Positions 27,757-36,459 are shown, counted from the stretch's first letter. The stretch: 64,000 nt of DNA from Pontibacter coccineus (GCF_030546575.1 NZ_JAUOTN010000002.1:682001-746000), one strand, 5' to 3'. Notes: a model not told the origin generated them from the sequence alone. A program made the numbers and translations.

Positions 27757-27774
27757 CACCTTTAATAGACTCGT

Positions 27775-27957
27775 ATGGCTAACCGACGATTATTCAGAAT
27801 TTTGCTCGCCATCGCCTGCTTTGTATTTGCAGGTGTAAAAGGCTGGCAGATATTGCAGGGAGATTACGAATGGATGGATGTTTTTATCCTGGGCGCTTTC
27901 CTGGTATTTGGGATTATGTATGTCGTGATACTGACCAAGAACAAGCCGCAGGAATAG
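27775..27957 (+). CDS. Small two-helix membrane protein, unknown function
   Basis: This 60-residue protein has two hydrophobic stretches (about residues 7-24, FRILLAIACFVFAGVKGW, and 35-53, VFILGAFLVFGIMYVVIL), a short acidic loop (GDYEWMD) between them and a charged tail (TKNKPQE). The composition and the clear start after a possible promoter support a real gene. It follows the DASS carrier by 37 bp and could be an accessory protein, but the possible promoter in front allows independent expression. No family was recognised. Confidence 0.65.
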   Translation: MANRRLFRILLAIACFVFAGVKGWQILQGDYEWMDVFILGAFLVFGIMYVVILTKNKPQE

Positions 27958-27968
27958 GCTAAAAAGAG

Positions 27969-28023
27969 AAAAGCCTGAAAATTAAAAAATATCTTGGCAG
28001 ACATTCTCAACTTTCAGGCTTTT
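27969..28023 (+). terminator. Possible long-loop terminator after the small membrane protein gene
   Basis: A 12-bp inverted repeat AAAAGCCTGAAA (27969-27980) with TTTCAGGCTTTT (28012-28023) surrounds a 31-nt AT-rich loop. It starts 12 bp after the stop codon. Confidence 0.6.
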
Positions 28024-28265
28024 AACTTTTAGCCAAAGGTACTCATTATACGCCCCTGTTTTTGATAGGGTTACGATTGCTCCCGAAAAGTGAAATAATT
28101 TTTAAAATGCTTCGTTAAGGGGAGCTTTGCCAGGAAAAGAATTGCACTGATTTTCGGAGGTTTCGGATAGGAATTGGTGAGAAGAGAGGGTAGTGGCAGC
28201 TGGGGGACTTCTTTTGTAACTTCTTTGTCGAAGACCACTCTCTCCAAAATAGGAGGACCTGTGCA

Positions 28266-28300
28266 CGGTTGTCATCCCCTGCCCCCAAGGGGGACTTTTT
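28266..28300 (-). repeat. Interspersed repeat block 4, copy B (inverted)
   Basis: Read on the minus strand this is AAAAAGTCCCCCTTGGGGGC followed by AGGGGATGACAACCG, matching the 9226-9274 block with small changes. It lies in the ~780-bp gene-free interval 27958-28740. Confidence 0.7.
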
Positions 28301-28352
28301 GCCGATACTGATTTGCAGGTAGAGACTCTATAGCAACTTCCTACGCCTTACT

Positions 28353-28406
28353 GGGTCCAACCACCCCTAACCCCTCCTTATCCAAGGCGGGGAATCTGTA
28401 ACTGCC
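28353..28406 (-). repeat. Interspersed repeat block 3, copy B (inverted)
   Basis: The reverse complement of 9130-9183 with only a few differences (for example CCTTGGATAAGG instead of CCTTTGACAAGG). Both copies keep the GGCAGTTACAGATTCCCC head. Confidence 0.85.
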
Positions 28407-28502
28407 AATTCATAAGTATAAGGCTCGTAGTTACTTACCATGAAAACCACCGGCAGGTATAGCAAGAGTAACTTGCACCTGAGCGATGAAACAGACAGCG
28501 GT

Positions 28503-28620
28503 GCCAGGTGCGCTTTTTGATTACCCACTGTTTGAGCGTTCAGCGAGTTGGGGGAATCTTGACCTTTTTGCTTACTTTTTGTGTCAAGACAAAAAGTGAG
28601 TGCCCGCCGCACAGGCGAAG
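28503..28620 (-). repeat. Interspersed repeat block 1, copy B (inverted)
   Basis: An inverted near-copy of 8825-8943, including the hairpin ACTTTTTGT / ACAAAAAGT (28574-28597) and the CCGCCGCACAGGCGAAG end. A 107-codon minus-strand open frame across it (28367-28690) is produced by the repeat and is not considered a gene. Confidence 0.85.
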
Positions 28621-28640
28621 CTATGAAACAAGATAGGTTA

Positions 28641-28727
28641 CTATACCTGTAGCAGCTGAAACTATACCCACAAACCAGTCCCGCCGGCAAGGCGAAAAAC
28701 CCGCTATACCTGTAAAATCTGAAACTA
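28641..28727 (+). repeat. Direct repeat pair containing the CTATACCT word
   Basis: CTATACCTGTAGCAGCTGAAACTA (28641-28664) and a copy with CTATACCTGT and CTGAAACTA conserved (28704-28727) differ at three central positions (GCAG versus AAAT). They lie between repeat block 1 and the 3' end of priA. Confidence 0.7.
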
Positions 28728-28740
28728 AGCTAAAATCAAA

Positions 28741-31383
28741 CTAAGCCGGATCCACATCCGCAACAACCCGTATGCCTTTAAAATCAGGCAACAGGTATAG
28801 CTGCTGTATTACCTTGGAGATGGCCTGCTTAGCAGCACGCAAGTTCACATTCTCCCGCGGAAGCTTCACGTGGATCTCGTTCAGGAAGAGATTTCTGATC
28901 TTGAAAATATAAGGCACTTCCGGTCCCAGCACCAGTTGCGCGCCTAACTGATCGGTTAAATCTTTAGCGAGCACAATGGCAGCGTTTTCTGATACCTTCT
29001 CGTCAACGTGCTTCACGGTGATGCGGATCATGCGGGCAAAAGGAGGATAGCCGAATCGCATGCGCTCCTCGATCTCATGCTCGTACAGCGAGGTATAGTC
29101 GTTGCTGTGCACCTTCCGAAAAATCGGCTGCAGCGGATCGCGGGTTTGGATCAGCACCGTGCCGGGTTTGCCTTTACGGCCGGCACGCCCGCTTACCTGC
29201 ACAAACAGCTGATAGGCCCGTTCGTGTGCCCGGAAGTCGGGGAAGTGGATGATGCTGTCGGCGTTGAGTATACCTACCAGGCTTACATTTTCGAAATCCA
29301 GACCTTTCGTTACCATTTGGGTACCAATCAGCACGTTTGTTTTGCCGCTTTCGAAGTCGGAGATGATCTGCTGGTAACTGTTTTTCTTCTTGGTCGTGTC
29401 CAGGTCCATGCGCTGTACCTCGGCATTGGGCAGCATCAGTTTCAGGTCGTCTTCTACTTTTTCGGTGCCAAAGCCCATGCTTCGGAGCGTAGTGGCACCG
29501 CAAGCCGGACAGTCGTGTGGCATGCGCTCGTGGTAGCCGCAGTAGTGGCAGCGCAGCTCGTTGTTATACTTGTGGTAGGAAAGGCTCACGGCACAGTGCT
29601 GGCACTTGGGAATCCAGGAGCACTCGTCGCAGCTGATAAAGGGCGCGTAGCCACGGCGGTTCTGGAACAGAATTACCTGCTCGTGCCGCGCCAGTCGCTC
29701 TTCTATGGCCGTAACCAGTTTGCCAGAGAAGTGGTTATGCATGTTCTTGCGCTGCTGTTCCTCCCGTACGTTGATCAGCTCGATGGTAGGCATCTGCGCC
29801 TCCCCGAAGCGCTTGTGCATGTTCACCAGTCCCCAGCGGTCGGTCTTGCAGTTGTAGTAGGTTTCGATGGAAGGCGTGGCCGAGCCGAGCAGGGTTTTGG
29901 CCCCCTGCAGGTGCGCCATCATCAGGGCCGTTTCGCGGGCGTTATACCTAGGGGCCGGCTCATATTGCTTATAGCTGGGCTCATGCTCCTCATCCACGAT
30001 CACAAGCGACAGGTTATGGAATGGCAGGAATACCGCCGAGCGTACGCCCACCACCATTTGAAAACGGCCGGAGAGCACGCCCTGCCATACCTCCGCCCGC
30101 TCGTTGTCGGAGAATTTGGAGTGGTAGATGCCCAGTTTGTCACCAAACACTTTTATCAGGCGGGTCACGATCTGGGCGGTCAGCGCAATTTCGGGCAGCA
30201 GGTATAGCACCTGCCCGCCTGCTTCCAGCGCATGCTTAATTAGGTCGATGTATACCTCGGTTTTACCGCTTCCCGTCACGCCATGCAGCAGCACGGTGTC
30301 TTTCTCTTTGAAGAGGCCCAGTATCTCGTCCTTGGCCTGCTCTTGGTGCTCCGACAGCTTCATGGGCTGCAGCGGCACCGTGTTGTCAATGGGAAAGCGC
30401 GAGATGATCTGGTCAAACTGCTCGAATACGCCTTTTTTGATCAGCGAGTCGATGGATGACTTGGAGAGGTGCGGGTTTCCTGCCAGCGCACTCTTTTCTA
30501 TACCTGCTGCATTGAGGTGGATGTTCTGGTGCACCGGTACCTTTTGCAGGTAGTTGAGCAGGATATCGAGCTGCTTGGGTTTGGTGGCAAGCTGGTTGAA
30601 AAGCTCTTCCAGCATCCCTTCTTCCTGCACAAAATGCTCCGTCAAGCGGATCTTCTTGACCACTTTTGGCGAAAAACGGTCACTCACCTGCTCAAATATA
30701 ATGATCGCCTCTTTCTGGATCAGCGATTTGATGTACTTGTGGTAGCTCTTCACCTGCAACAGGTTACCCACTTCCGTAAACGTAAGGGCCGGGTTCTGCT
30801 GCAAGGCATAGATGATCTTAACCTCCTGCGATGCCAACGGGATGTCGTCTTCTTCTGGATTAAAATGCGGGTGCAACTGAATGCGCGATTCGCTGCTGAG
30901 CTTGAGCGCAGAGGGTAGTGCCGCGTTGATGACCTCGCCGATGGTGCACATGTAGTAATCGGCAATCCAGCGGAAAAGCTTAAGTTGCGGGGCTGTGACG
31001 ATGGGCTTGTCATCGAGCACGTCCAGAATGTACTTGGCCTGGTAATCGGCGGGCGCATTCTCGTGAATATCGGCTACTATGCAGCTGAGTACGCGCTTGG
31101 CGCCGAACTGCACAATTACCCGCGCACCCACCAGCACCTCGTCGTTCATCTCGAAAGGGATGCGGTAGGTATAGAGTTTCGGCAGGGGCAATGGCAGAAT
31201 GACGTCGGCAAAAAGCGTGACGCGGTCCACGGCCGGCTCCGGAGGGTAATTGAAATTGAGTAGTTCAGACAAGGGCGCAGGTATAGGTTGTATATGCAAA
31301 GGTCGCAAAAAAGCCTGTAAATCCCGAAGGTATCGCCATACCCGTTGCCTGTCTTTCTCCCTAAGCCTGGCTGACTGCATCAA
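28741..31383 (-). CDS. priA: Primosomal protein N' (replication restart helicase PriA)
   Basis: A ~840-880 residue 3'-to-5' helicase that reloads the replisome at stalled forks. The N-terminal DNA-binding domain opens with FADVILPLPLPKLYTYRIP. The helicase core has Walker A LLHGVTGSGKTEVY, DEEH box VIVDEEHEPSYKQYE and GSATPS. The zinc-binding region contains paired cysteines CDEC, CQHC, CHYC and CPAC. Motif V/VI region is GTQMVTKGLDFENV and QVSGRAGRKG. The longest frame starts at ATG 31383, but its first ~37 residues (MMQSARLREKDRQ...) are unlike family N-termini. A TTG at 31272 (LSELLNF) gives a more normal protein, so the start is uncertain. The gene is single and divergent from the DoxX-like gene. 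Confidence 0.95.
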   Translation of the reverse strand: MMQSARLREKDRQRVWRYLRDLQAFLRPLHIQPIPAPLSELLNFNYPPEPAVDRVTLFADVILPLPLPKLYTYRIPFEMNDEVLVGARVIVQFGAKRVLSCIVADIHENAPADYQAKYILDVLDDKPIVTAPQLKLFRWIADYYMCTIGEVINAALPSALKLSSESRIQLHPHFNPEEDDIPLASQEVKIIYALQQNPALTFTEVGNLLQVKSYHKYIKSLIQKEAIIIFEQVSDRFSPKVVKKIRLTEHFVQEEGMLEELFNQLATKPKQLDILLNYLQKVPVHQNIHLNAAGIEKSALAGNPHLSKSSIDSLIKKGVFEQFDQIISRFPIDNTVPLQPMKLSEHQEQAKDEILGLFKEKDTVLLHGVTGSGKTEVYIDLIKHALEAGGQVLYLLPEIALTAQIVTRLIKVFGDKLGIYHSKFSDNERAEVWQGVLSGRFQMVVGVRSAVFLPFHNLSLVIVDEEHEPSYKQYEPAPRYNARETALMMAHLQGAKTLLGSATPSIETYYNCKTDRWGLVNMHKRFGEAQMPTIELINVREEQQRKNMHNHFSGKLVTAIEERLARHEQVILFQNRRGYAPFISCDECSWIPKCQHCAVSLSYHKYNNELRCHYCGYHERMPHDCPACGATTLRSMGFGTEKVEDDLKLMLPNAEVQRMDLDTTKKKNSYQQIISDFESGKTNVLIGTQMVTKGLDFENVSLVGILNADSIIHFPDFRAHERAYQLFVQVSGRAGRKGKPGTVLIQTRDPLQPIFRKVHSNDYTSLYEHEIEERMRFGYPPFARMIRITVKHVDEKVSENAAIVLAKDLTDQLGAQLVLGPEVPYIFKIRNLFLNEIHVKLPRENVNLRAAKQAISKVIQQLYLLPDFKGIRVVADVDPA

Positions 31384-31598
31384 AACTGACCTGGCTCTTT
31401 GGAAAGGTAGGACGGTAGACTTCTCTCTGCCAGGTATAGTGCGCTTTGTGCCAGCATTTCTAGGCGGTTTCTCCTTTTCTCCTTAATATTGGTTACCAGT
31501 CGGTTCTTTGTTGGGTGAGGGGCGTGAGGACATGATGTGCGGGGAAGCGGCTATATTGGCGAAATGCTGTACCTAACGACAAAAAATAACGCTCTTTT

Positions 31599-31991
31599 AT
31601 GAAGACAACCGCTATGATCACAATTGCCCGGATACTGCTTGGCGCCATTTTCACCTTTGCCGGGCTCAACGGCTTCCTCTTCTTGCTAGGCATTGATCCA
31701 ATTGGCGCCACTTCGCTGCACCTGCCTTTCATGCAAGTGCTGGTGAGCACGCCTTTTGTGTTTATTCCTTTGAAAACGCTGGAGCTCGTGGCTGGTGTGA
31801 TGTTGCTGGTAAACCGCTACGTGCTGCTGGCCCTGCTTATTCTATTGCCGATCGGGGTCAATGTTCTTCTGTTTCATTTATTTGCTGACCCATCGCTGTT
31901 GATCAATGGCATCGTGGTGGTGCTCCTGCTTGGGCTGCTTTTGTTCCATTACAGAAAGCATTACGCTGGGCTGCTGACGAGCAAATTATAG
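31599..31991 (+). CDS. Small DoxX-like four-helix membrane protein
   Basis: This 130-residue protein has four predicted membrane helices (about residues 5-30, 45-70, 73-92, 98-117). It starts with ITIARILLGAIFTFAGLNGF, which resembles the DoxX/SURF4-like family opening. The loop FMQVLVSTPFVFIPLKTLELVAGVMLLVNRY also fits DoxX-type proteins. ATG at 31599 is used; a second Met at codon 6 is possible. Function unknown; family members are linked loosely to redox and quinone biology. It is convergent with the DUF255 gene 36 bp away and divergent from priA. Confidence 0.72.
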   Translation: MKTTAMITIARILLGAIFTFAGLNGFLFLLGIDPIGATSLHLPFMQVLVSTPFVFIPLKTLELVAGVMLLVNRYVLLALLILLPIGVNVLLFHLFADPSLLINGIVVVLLLGLLLFHYRKHYAGLLTSKL

Positions 31992-32027
31992 GTATAGCCA
32001 TTGCTGCCTACAGGCGTGACGGCGAGG

Positions 32028-34094
32028 CTAGAGGGCCGGAAATTTCGGATTTTCACCGTTGCCTTTCTGAAGCTGCTCCAGCGCCTCAGCCGCAGTGTGC
32101 ACGGGTAGCTGGCAGGTTTTGTTGTAGCACACGTACACCGTTGTTTTGCCCTCGATAGCACTGCGATCCTTTAGCAGGGGCAACTCACTCTGGGTTTCGG
32201 TGCCAGCCAGCAGCATGTTGGGGATGTAAAACGAGCTGAGTTCGGAGCGCATCTCCGGCGCCTGCTGCCCTACGATGGCGACCTCGGCGGTAGGCTGCAG
32301 TTGGTGGTAGTACAGACTGGCCCAGTTACCCATGTGGCCTGGTTCCTTCACAACCAACTCTTTTACCTGCGCCAGCATGGCACCTGCCAGTTGCTGGTAA
32401 CGCTCCTCGTCAAAGTAAAGCCCCAACAGATATAGGTTGGTGGCCATCACCGAGTTGGAGGCAGGAATCACGTTGTCGAGCAGCTCTTTTTTGCGGGCCA
32501 CCAGTTTTTCAGCGTTCTGGTCTGTGAAGAAGAACAGCTGCTCTTTTTCGTCAAAGAAGTTGGCTAAGGTATAGTCGGTCAGCTGTTTGGCCTCCTGCAG
32601 GTACTGCTCGTCAAAGGTGATCTCATATACCCGCACTAAGGCCCGAATCAGCAAGGCATAGTCCTCCAGGAAACCGTTGATGGAAGCTTTTCCATCTTTA
32701 TAATTATGGAACAGCTGATTGCCCTGCTTGAAGTGCTTCAGTATGAAATCTGCACTGCGGATAGCCAGCTGCAGGAAGTGTTTGTTGCCAAAGGTATAGT
32801 AGGCATCCGCGAGGCCCTTCAGCATGATGGCGTTCCAGGAGCAGAGGATCTTGTCATCCAGGCCCGGGCGAATGCGCTGGGAGCGGACTTTCATCAGCTT
32901 CTCTTTCCAGGTTTTTACCATTTCCTCCAGCACCTCCAATTCCAACTCGTTTTCCTTGGCAAAATGCGCATCGCTGATGCGGCGGTGCAGGATGTTCTGC
33001 CCATGCTCAAAATTACCGGTCGTAGTCACATGGTAGTATTTCGACAGAATGGGCTCTTCCGCGCCGAACAGATCCTGCAGTTCCTGGCGGGTGAACACAT
33101 AGAACTTGCCTTCCACACCTTCGCTGTCTGCATCGAGTGACGAGTAAAAGCCTCCTTCTTCGCTCATCAGTTCACGCTCTGCAAAGGCAATCGTTTCAAA
33201 CACCACATCTTTGTAAAGCGACTCTTTTGTGAGCAGGTAGGCTTCTGAATAGAGGCTGATCAGCTGCCCGTTGTCGTAAAGCATCTTCTCGAAGTGCGGC
33301 GCCAGCCATTTCTCGTCGACGGAATAGCGGGCGAATCCTCCCCCGATCTGGTCGTAGATGCCACCATAGGCCATCTCGTGGAGCGTGAGGTTGATGTGTT
33401 TCAGGGTAGCTGCATTTTCGATGTGAGCATAGTAGCGTAGCAGAAACAGCAAATTGGCTGGCATCGGAAACTTTGGGGCAGTTCCAAAGCCGCCGTGTTT
33501 TTTGTCAAATTGCCGGGCTAAGTTCTTGTTCAGCTCTTCAAACTCTTCCTCACTTACATTCGGCTGACTCTGCGACAGGCCGAATCGCTTCAGCTCGCTC
33601 AGGTTGAGGTGCTGCACGAACTGCTCTGCTGATTTGTCAAGTTCCTGCCGGTCTTTTGAGTAGGCTTCCGCGATGTTAAGGAGAAGTTTCACCCATTGCT
33701 GGGGCGTAAAGTAGGTGCCGCCATAAAACGGCTTGGCCTCCGAATTCAGGAAGACATTCAGGGGCCAGCCTCCCTGCACACCCATGGCCTGCAAAGCGTC
33801 CATGTGCACGGCATCAACATCCGGCCGTTCCTCCCGGTCTACCTTGATGCACACAAAGTGCTCGTTCATCACATTGGCGATCTTCTTGTTCTCAAAAGAC
33901 TGGTGCTCCATGACGTGGCACCAATGGCAGGCAGCATAGCCGATGCTCACCAGGATGGGTTTATCTTCCTTTTGGGCCTTCTGCAACGCTTCCTCTCCCC
34001 AAGGGTACCAGTCTACTGGGTTGTAGGCGTGCTGTAGCAGGTAGGGGCTGCTTTCATGTATCAGTTTGTTCGGTACTTTCTTTTGCTGGGCCAT
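32028..34094 (-). CDS. DUF255 thioredoxin-fold / six-hairpin glycosidase-like protein (YyaL, SPATA20 family)
   Basis: This 688-residue cytoplasmic protein opens with [25 protein letters not shown], the unmistakable start of the family. The N-terminal thioredoxin-like domain (DUF255, about residues 5-165) carries CHWC at 57-60, a thioredoxin-like active-site motif, then [10 protein letters not shown] and GGWPLNVFL. The rest (about 200-680) is an alpha/alpha-barrel-like region with [29 protein letters not shown] and [17 protein letters not shown]. Its length matches bacterial homologues. The reaction is not established in this family; a redox-linked role is inferred from CHWC. It is probably monocistronic. 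The minus-strand sequence TACTTTTG at 34144-34151 could be its -7 box, 50 bp before the ATG. Confidence 0.92.
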   Translation of the reverse strand: MAQQKKVPNKLIHESSPYLLQHAYNPVDWYPWGEEALQKAQKEDKPILVSIGYAACHWCHVMEHQSFENKKIANVMNEHFVCIKVDREERPDVDAVHMDALQAMGVQGGWPLNVFLNSEAKPFYGGTYFTPQQWVKLLLNIAEAYSKDRQELDKSAEQFVQHLNLSELKRFGLSQSQPNVSEEEFEELNKNLARQFDKKHGGFGTAPKFPMPANLLFLLRYYAHIENAATLKHINLTLHEMAYGGIYDQIGGGFARYSVDEKWLAPHFEKMLYDNGQLISLYSEAYLLTKESLYKDVVFETIAFAERELMSEEGGFYSSLDADSEGVEGKFYVFTRQELQDLFGAEEPILSKYYHVTTTGNFEHGQNILHRRISDAHFAKENELELEVLEEMVKTWKEKLMKVRSQRIRPGLDDKILCSWNAIMLKGLADAYYTFGNKHFLQLAIRSADFILKHFKQGNQLFHNYKDGKASINGFLEDYALLIRALVRVYEITFDEQYLQEAKQLTDYTLANFFDEKEQLFFFTDQNAEKLVARKKELLDNVIPASNSVMATNLYLLGLYFDEERYQQLAGAMLAQVKELVVKEPGHMGNWASLYYHQLQPTAEVAIVGQQAPEMRSELSSFYIPNMLLAGTETQSELPLLKDRSAIEGKTTVYVCYNKTCQLPVHTAAEALEQLQKGNGENPKFPAL

Positions 34095-34216
34095 AGTCGT
34101 CGTATTGCAGCTGCTGGAACTCTATACCTACGGACAAGGCTGGCAAAAGTATGCTGACGATGGGCTGACGGGAAGAATTAAGGGGGCAGCGGAAAGGGGA
34201 GAAGCTATACCTGAAT

Positions 34217-35197
34217 TTACTTAACAAGCTGTTGTGTCAAGGCCTTCTCTTCCTCTGAAATGTTCAGGCTATACCTTGTTGAAAGCTCGTGTAACTGGTG
34301 CAGGGTGTTCTGCAAAAATCTTTGATGTGCTTCAGACTCTGGGTGGAAAGGCCGGTGGGCGATGGCGCGTCGCATTTTCTCCCACGCTTTCAGGAAATCT
34401 CTGAAGTCCTCGCTCAGGTAAGCCTGCACGAACTTGTCCCAAATGTAATCCTCTGCCACTTCGGTTGGGTGCACCATGTCACGGCCATAGAAACGGTAGT
34501 CGCGCAGGTCGTCCATCATGATCTCGAAAGCGGGGAAGTAGTGCGCCTGCTTGTGGTTTGCAGTAAGCTCGTGGCAAAGGAGTCGCAGTATGGATTTGCT
34601 GACGCTGTTCACTTCGATCGTTTCCTTGATATGGCGTACGGGGCTCACCGTTAGCAATACCTGCAGCGCGGGGTTGAATTGCCAAAGCTCCTCCAAAGTC
34701 TGCTTCATATCCGCAAGCAATGTGCTCAAAGGCAAGAGTTCGCGGCTAAACTGGCAGGCGGGCAGTCTATGGCAGTTCGCCACCACTTCGCCGGAGCTCT
34801 GCAAACGATAGCCTACCGCCGTGCCAAACGTTATGATCAGCAAGTTCGCTTGCTGCAAGGTGTTTCGTGTCAAGGAAAGCCGCTCCGCGATGTTCTGCAG
34901 TAACGTGTCGCGGGAAGGGGAGGAGAGGGAAGAATGCAGGTCATAGGCATACCAGATGCCGTTGTGCTGCACCAGATTATCGGCTATCGGATGTGAGCCG
35001 CCTAGGGAAGCGCGCAGCAACTTGCCAACGGACAGCGGGTTGAAGATCGTTCCGAAAGGATTGACCAATACCTGCGCCTTGTTTTCCTCCAGCTTACGGC
35101 CGATTACCTCGGCAAAGCAGGAACCTATGGTCACGATGCCACTCGACAAGTTCAGGTCAAGGCCGCTGGCAGGTATGTTGAGTTCAGTCCGGAACAT
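34217..35197 (-). CDS. GSCFA-domain protein
   Basis: The start is placed at ATG 35197, giving MFRTELNIPASG and 326 residues. The longer frame to 35275 would add 26 residues (TYTYTY then PIPIP) encoded entirely by a tandem repeat, and family members begin at FRTELNIP. The GSCFAE motif that names the domain (PF08885) is at residues 25-30. Other conserved parts are LVNPFGTIFNPLSVGKLL, ITFGTAVGY, TVSPVRHIKE and YFPAFEIMMDDLRDYRFYGRDMVHPTEVAEDYIWDKF. The GSC...HP pattern is that of SGNH/GDSL-type hydrolases, so a hydrolase or acyltransferase role is plausible but unproven. The 5' leader is the AGGTAT tandem array, and a possible -7 box lies just upstream of it. Confidence 0.88.
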   Translation of the reverse strand: MFRTELNIPASGLDLNLSSGIVTIGSCFAEVIGRKLEENKAQVLVNPFGTIFNPLSVGKLLRASLGGSHPIADNLVQHNGIWYAYDLHSSLSSPSRDTLLQNIAERLSLTRNTLQQANLLIITFGTAVGYRLQSSGEVVANCHRLPACQFSRELLPLSTLLADMKQTLEELWQFNPALQVLLTVSPVRHIKETIEVNSVSKSILRLLCHELTANHKQAHYFPAFEIMMDDLRDYRFYGRDMVHPTEVAEDYIWDKFVQAYLSEDFRDFLKAWEKMRRAIAHRPFHPESEAHQRFLQNTLHQLHELSTRYSLNISEEEKALTQQLVK

Positions 35198-35270
35198 AGG
35201 TATAGGTATAGGATAGGTATAGGTATAGGTATAGGTATAGGTATAGGTATAGGTATAGGTATAGGTATAG
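35198..35270 (-). repeat. Hexanucleotide tandem array (AGGTAT/ATACCT)n abutting the GSCFA start codon
   Basis: On the plus strand there are two AGGTAT units (35198-35209), one imperfect 5-nt unit AGGAT (35210-35214), then nine perfect units (35215-35268) ending AG. That makes 11 perfect units plus one imperfect one. The array ends exactly at the base preceding the ATG of the minus-strand GSCFA gene and so replaces any ribosome-binding site. The unit is the same word that is dispersed over the window. Confidence 0.95.
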
Positions 35271-35272
35271 CG

Positions 35273-35280
35273 CAAATTAA
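35273..35280 (-). promoter_or_regulatory. Possible -7 element TTAATTTG of the GSCFA gene
   Basis: On the minus strand TTAATTTGCGC lies immediately upstream of the tandem array. It resembles the other -7-like boxes in this window (TATAATTTGCACC). If used, transcription would begin inside the array. No clear -33 box was found. Confidence 0.4.
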
Positions 35281-35299
35281 GCTGAAGCAGGAAATAAAA

Positions 35300-35330
35300 A
35301 AAGCGCCCTGCTTTTAGGGCAGGGCGCTTT
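35300..35330. terminator. Intrinsic terminator of the rpsF-rpsR-rplI operon
   Basis: A 12-bp stem AAAGCGCCCTGC (35300-35311) pairs with GCAGGGCGCTTT (35319-35330) around a 7-nt loop. It has an A-run on the plus-strand left side (T-run for the minus-strand transcript) and lies 22 bp past the rplI stop codon. Confidence 0.9.
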
Positions 35331-35352
35331 CTATGCTTGGTAGCGGCTAAAA

Positions 35353-35796
35353 TTACTCAGCTACTACGTTGAAGCGGATCTGGTGCTTCACTTCTTTGTG
35401 CAGGTTCAGCGTGGCAGTGTACTCACCAGCTGTTTTTACATCCTGATCAAAAGAAATGCGCTTGCGGTCTACATCGTGACCTTTCGCCTTAAGGGCCTCA
35501 GAAATCTGGTTGGTTGTAACAGAACCGAAGATCTTACCAGTCTCGCCTACTTTTGCAGGGATTTCCAGTGTGATATCACCGATCTTGTTAGCCAGATCCT
35601 GCGCATCGCCCTGGATTTTCTCCAGTTTGTGAGCAGCCTGACGCACGTTCTCAGCTACGATCTTCTTGTTTGTCTTGTCAGCCAGAACTGCCAGACCTTG
35701 TGGGATCAGGTAGTTGCGGCCATATCCTGACTTTACAGTAACGATATCGTTCTTGTAACCCAGGTTCTTAACATCATCTTTAAGTATTACTTCCAT
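35353..35796 (-). CDS. rplI: 50S ribosomal protein bL9
   Basis: This 147-residue protein begins MEVILKDDVKNLGYKNDIVTVKSGYGRNYLIPQGLA, the conserved N-terminal 23S rRNA-binding domain of bL9 (residues 1-50). A helical linker (KIVAENVRQAAHKLEKIQ) and the C-terminal domain (VGETGKIFGSVTTNQISEAL) follow. The length is standard. It is the last gene of the rpsF-rpsR-rplI operon, 13 bp after rpsR, with a strong terminator behind it. Confidence 0.98.
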   Translation of the reverse strand: MEVILKDDVKNLGYKNDIVTVKSGYGRNYLIPQGLAVLADKTNKKIVAENVRQAAHKLEKIQGDAQDLANKIGDITLEIPAKVGETGKIFGSVTTNQISEALKAKGHDVDRKRISFDQDVKTAGEYTATLNLHKEVKHQIRFNVVAE

Positions 35797-35809
35797 GTTC
35801 GTTACCTCC

Positions 35810-36061
35810 TTATTTTAAAGAATCAGTTACATAAGGTAAGATAGCCAGGTGGCGTGCGCGGGCAACAGCCTGAGCAACTTTACGCTGGAACTTCAGGCTA
35901 GTGCCTGTTAGTCTTCTTGGAAGGATCTTGCCCTGCTCGTTTACAAACTTAAGCAGGAAGTTGCCATCCTTATAGTCGATATACTTGATACCGCTCTTCT
36001 TGAAGCGGCAGTATTTCTGACGATTTTCTTGTTTGTGTACTCTTTCGTTAACTAGGCTCAT
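35810..36061 (-). CDS. rpsR: 30S ribosomal protein bS18
   Basis: This 83-residue protein contains [52 protein letters not shown], the complete bS18 core that pairs with bS6 in the small-subunit platform. Its ATG overlaps the rpsF stop codon by one base (TAATG), indicating translational coupling. The size is typical of Bacteroidota bS18. Confidence 0.98.
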   Translation of the reverse strand: MSLVNERVHKQENRQKYCRFKKSGIKYIDYKDGNFLLKFVNEQGKILPRRLTGTSLKFQRKVAQAVARARHLAILPYVTDSLK

Positions 36062-36429
36062 TATGCTTTAACCTCCTCTTTTTTAGCCTGTGATTTGAAT
36101 TCACCTTTTCTTCTGCGCTCATTGTAAGCAATAGCGTGCTTATCAAGTGCAGTGGTCAAGAAGCGAACAACTTTTTCGTCGCGGCGATAAGCCAGCTCAA
36201 GCACATCTACTACAGAAGTAGGGGCCATAAACTCGATGAGGTGGTAGAAACCAGTAGATTTCTTCTGGATTGGGTAAGCAAGCTTACGCAGACCCCAGTT
36301 CTCTTCGTGGATAATGTCGGCGCTATTTTCCTTAAGCACCTGTCTGAACTTCTCGACCGTTTCCTGCATCTGCGTCTCGTTCAACAGAGGCGTCAGAATG
36401 AAGACCGTTTCGTAATTTTTTAATTCCAT
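36061..36429 (-). CDS. rpsF: 30S ribosomal protein bS6
   Basis: The start is set at ATG 36429 ([20 protein letters not shown]), giving 122 residues. The longer frame adds 20 residues that overlap the promoter, so it is rejected. Conserved bS6 features are YETVFIL at the start, [24 protein letters not shown] in the middle and [19 protein letters not shown] near the end. The C-terminal tail is basic ([20 protein letters not shown]). It is the first gene of the operon and is preceded by a near-consensus promoter. Confidence 0.97.
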   Translation of the reverse strand: MELKNYETVFILTPLLNETQMQETVEKFRQVLKENSADIIHEENWGLRKLAYPIQKKSTGFYHLIEFMAPTSVVDVLELAYRRDEKVVRFLTTALDKHAIAYNERRRKGEFKSQAKKEEVKA

Positions 36430-36459
36430 TTGGTTATGAGAATTTTTTGTTTTAGGGTG

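Noticed and set aside
28367..28690. Minus-strand 107-codon frame
   Set aside because: It lies entirely over interspersed repeat blocks and has no protein-family features.
29008..30207. Plus-strand 399-codon frame opposite priA
   Set aside because: priA has all expected motifs on the minus strand; this frame has no recognisable features.
35198..35275. N-terminal TYTYTY... extension of the GSCFA protein
   Set aside because: It is encoded purely by the tandem array, while family members begin at FRTELNIP, which follows the ATG at 35197. It cannot be excluded that some translation starts upstream.
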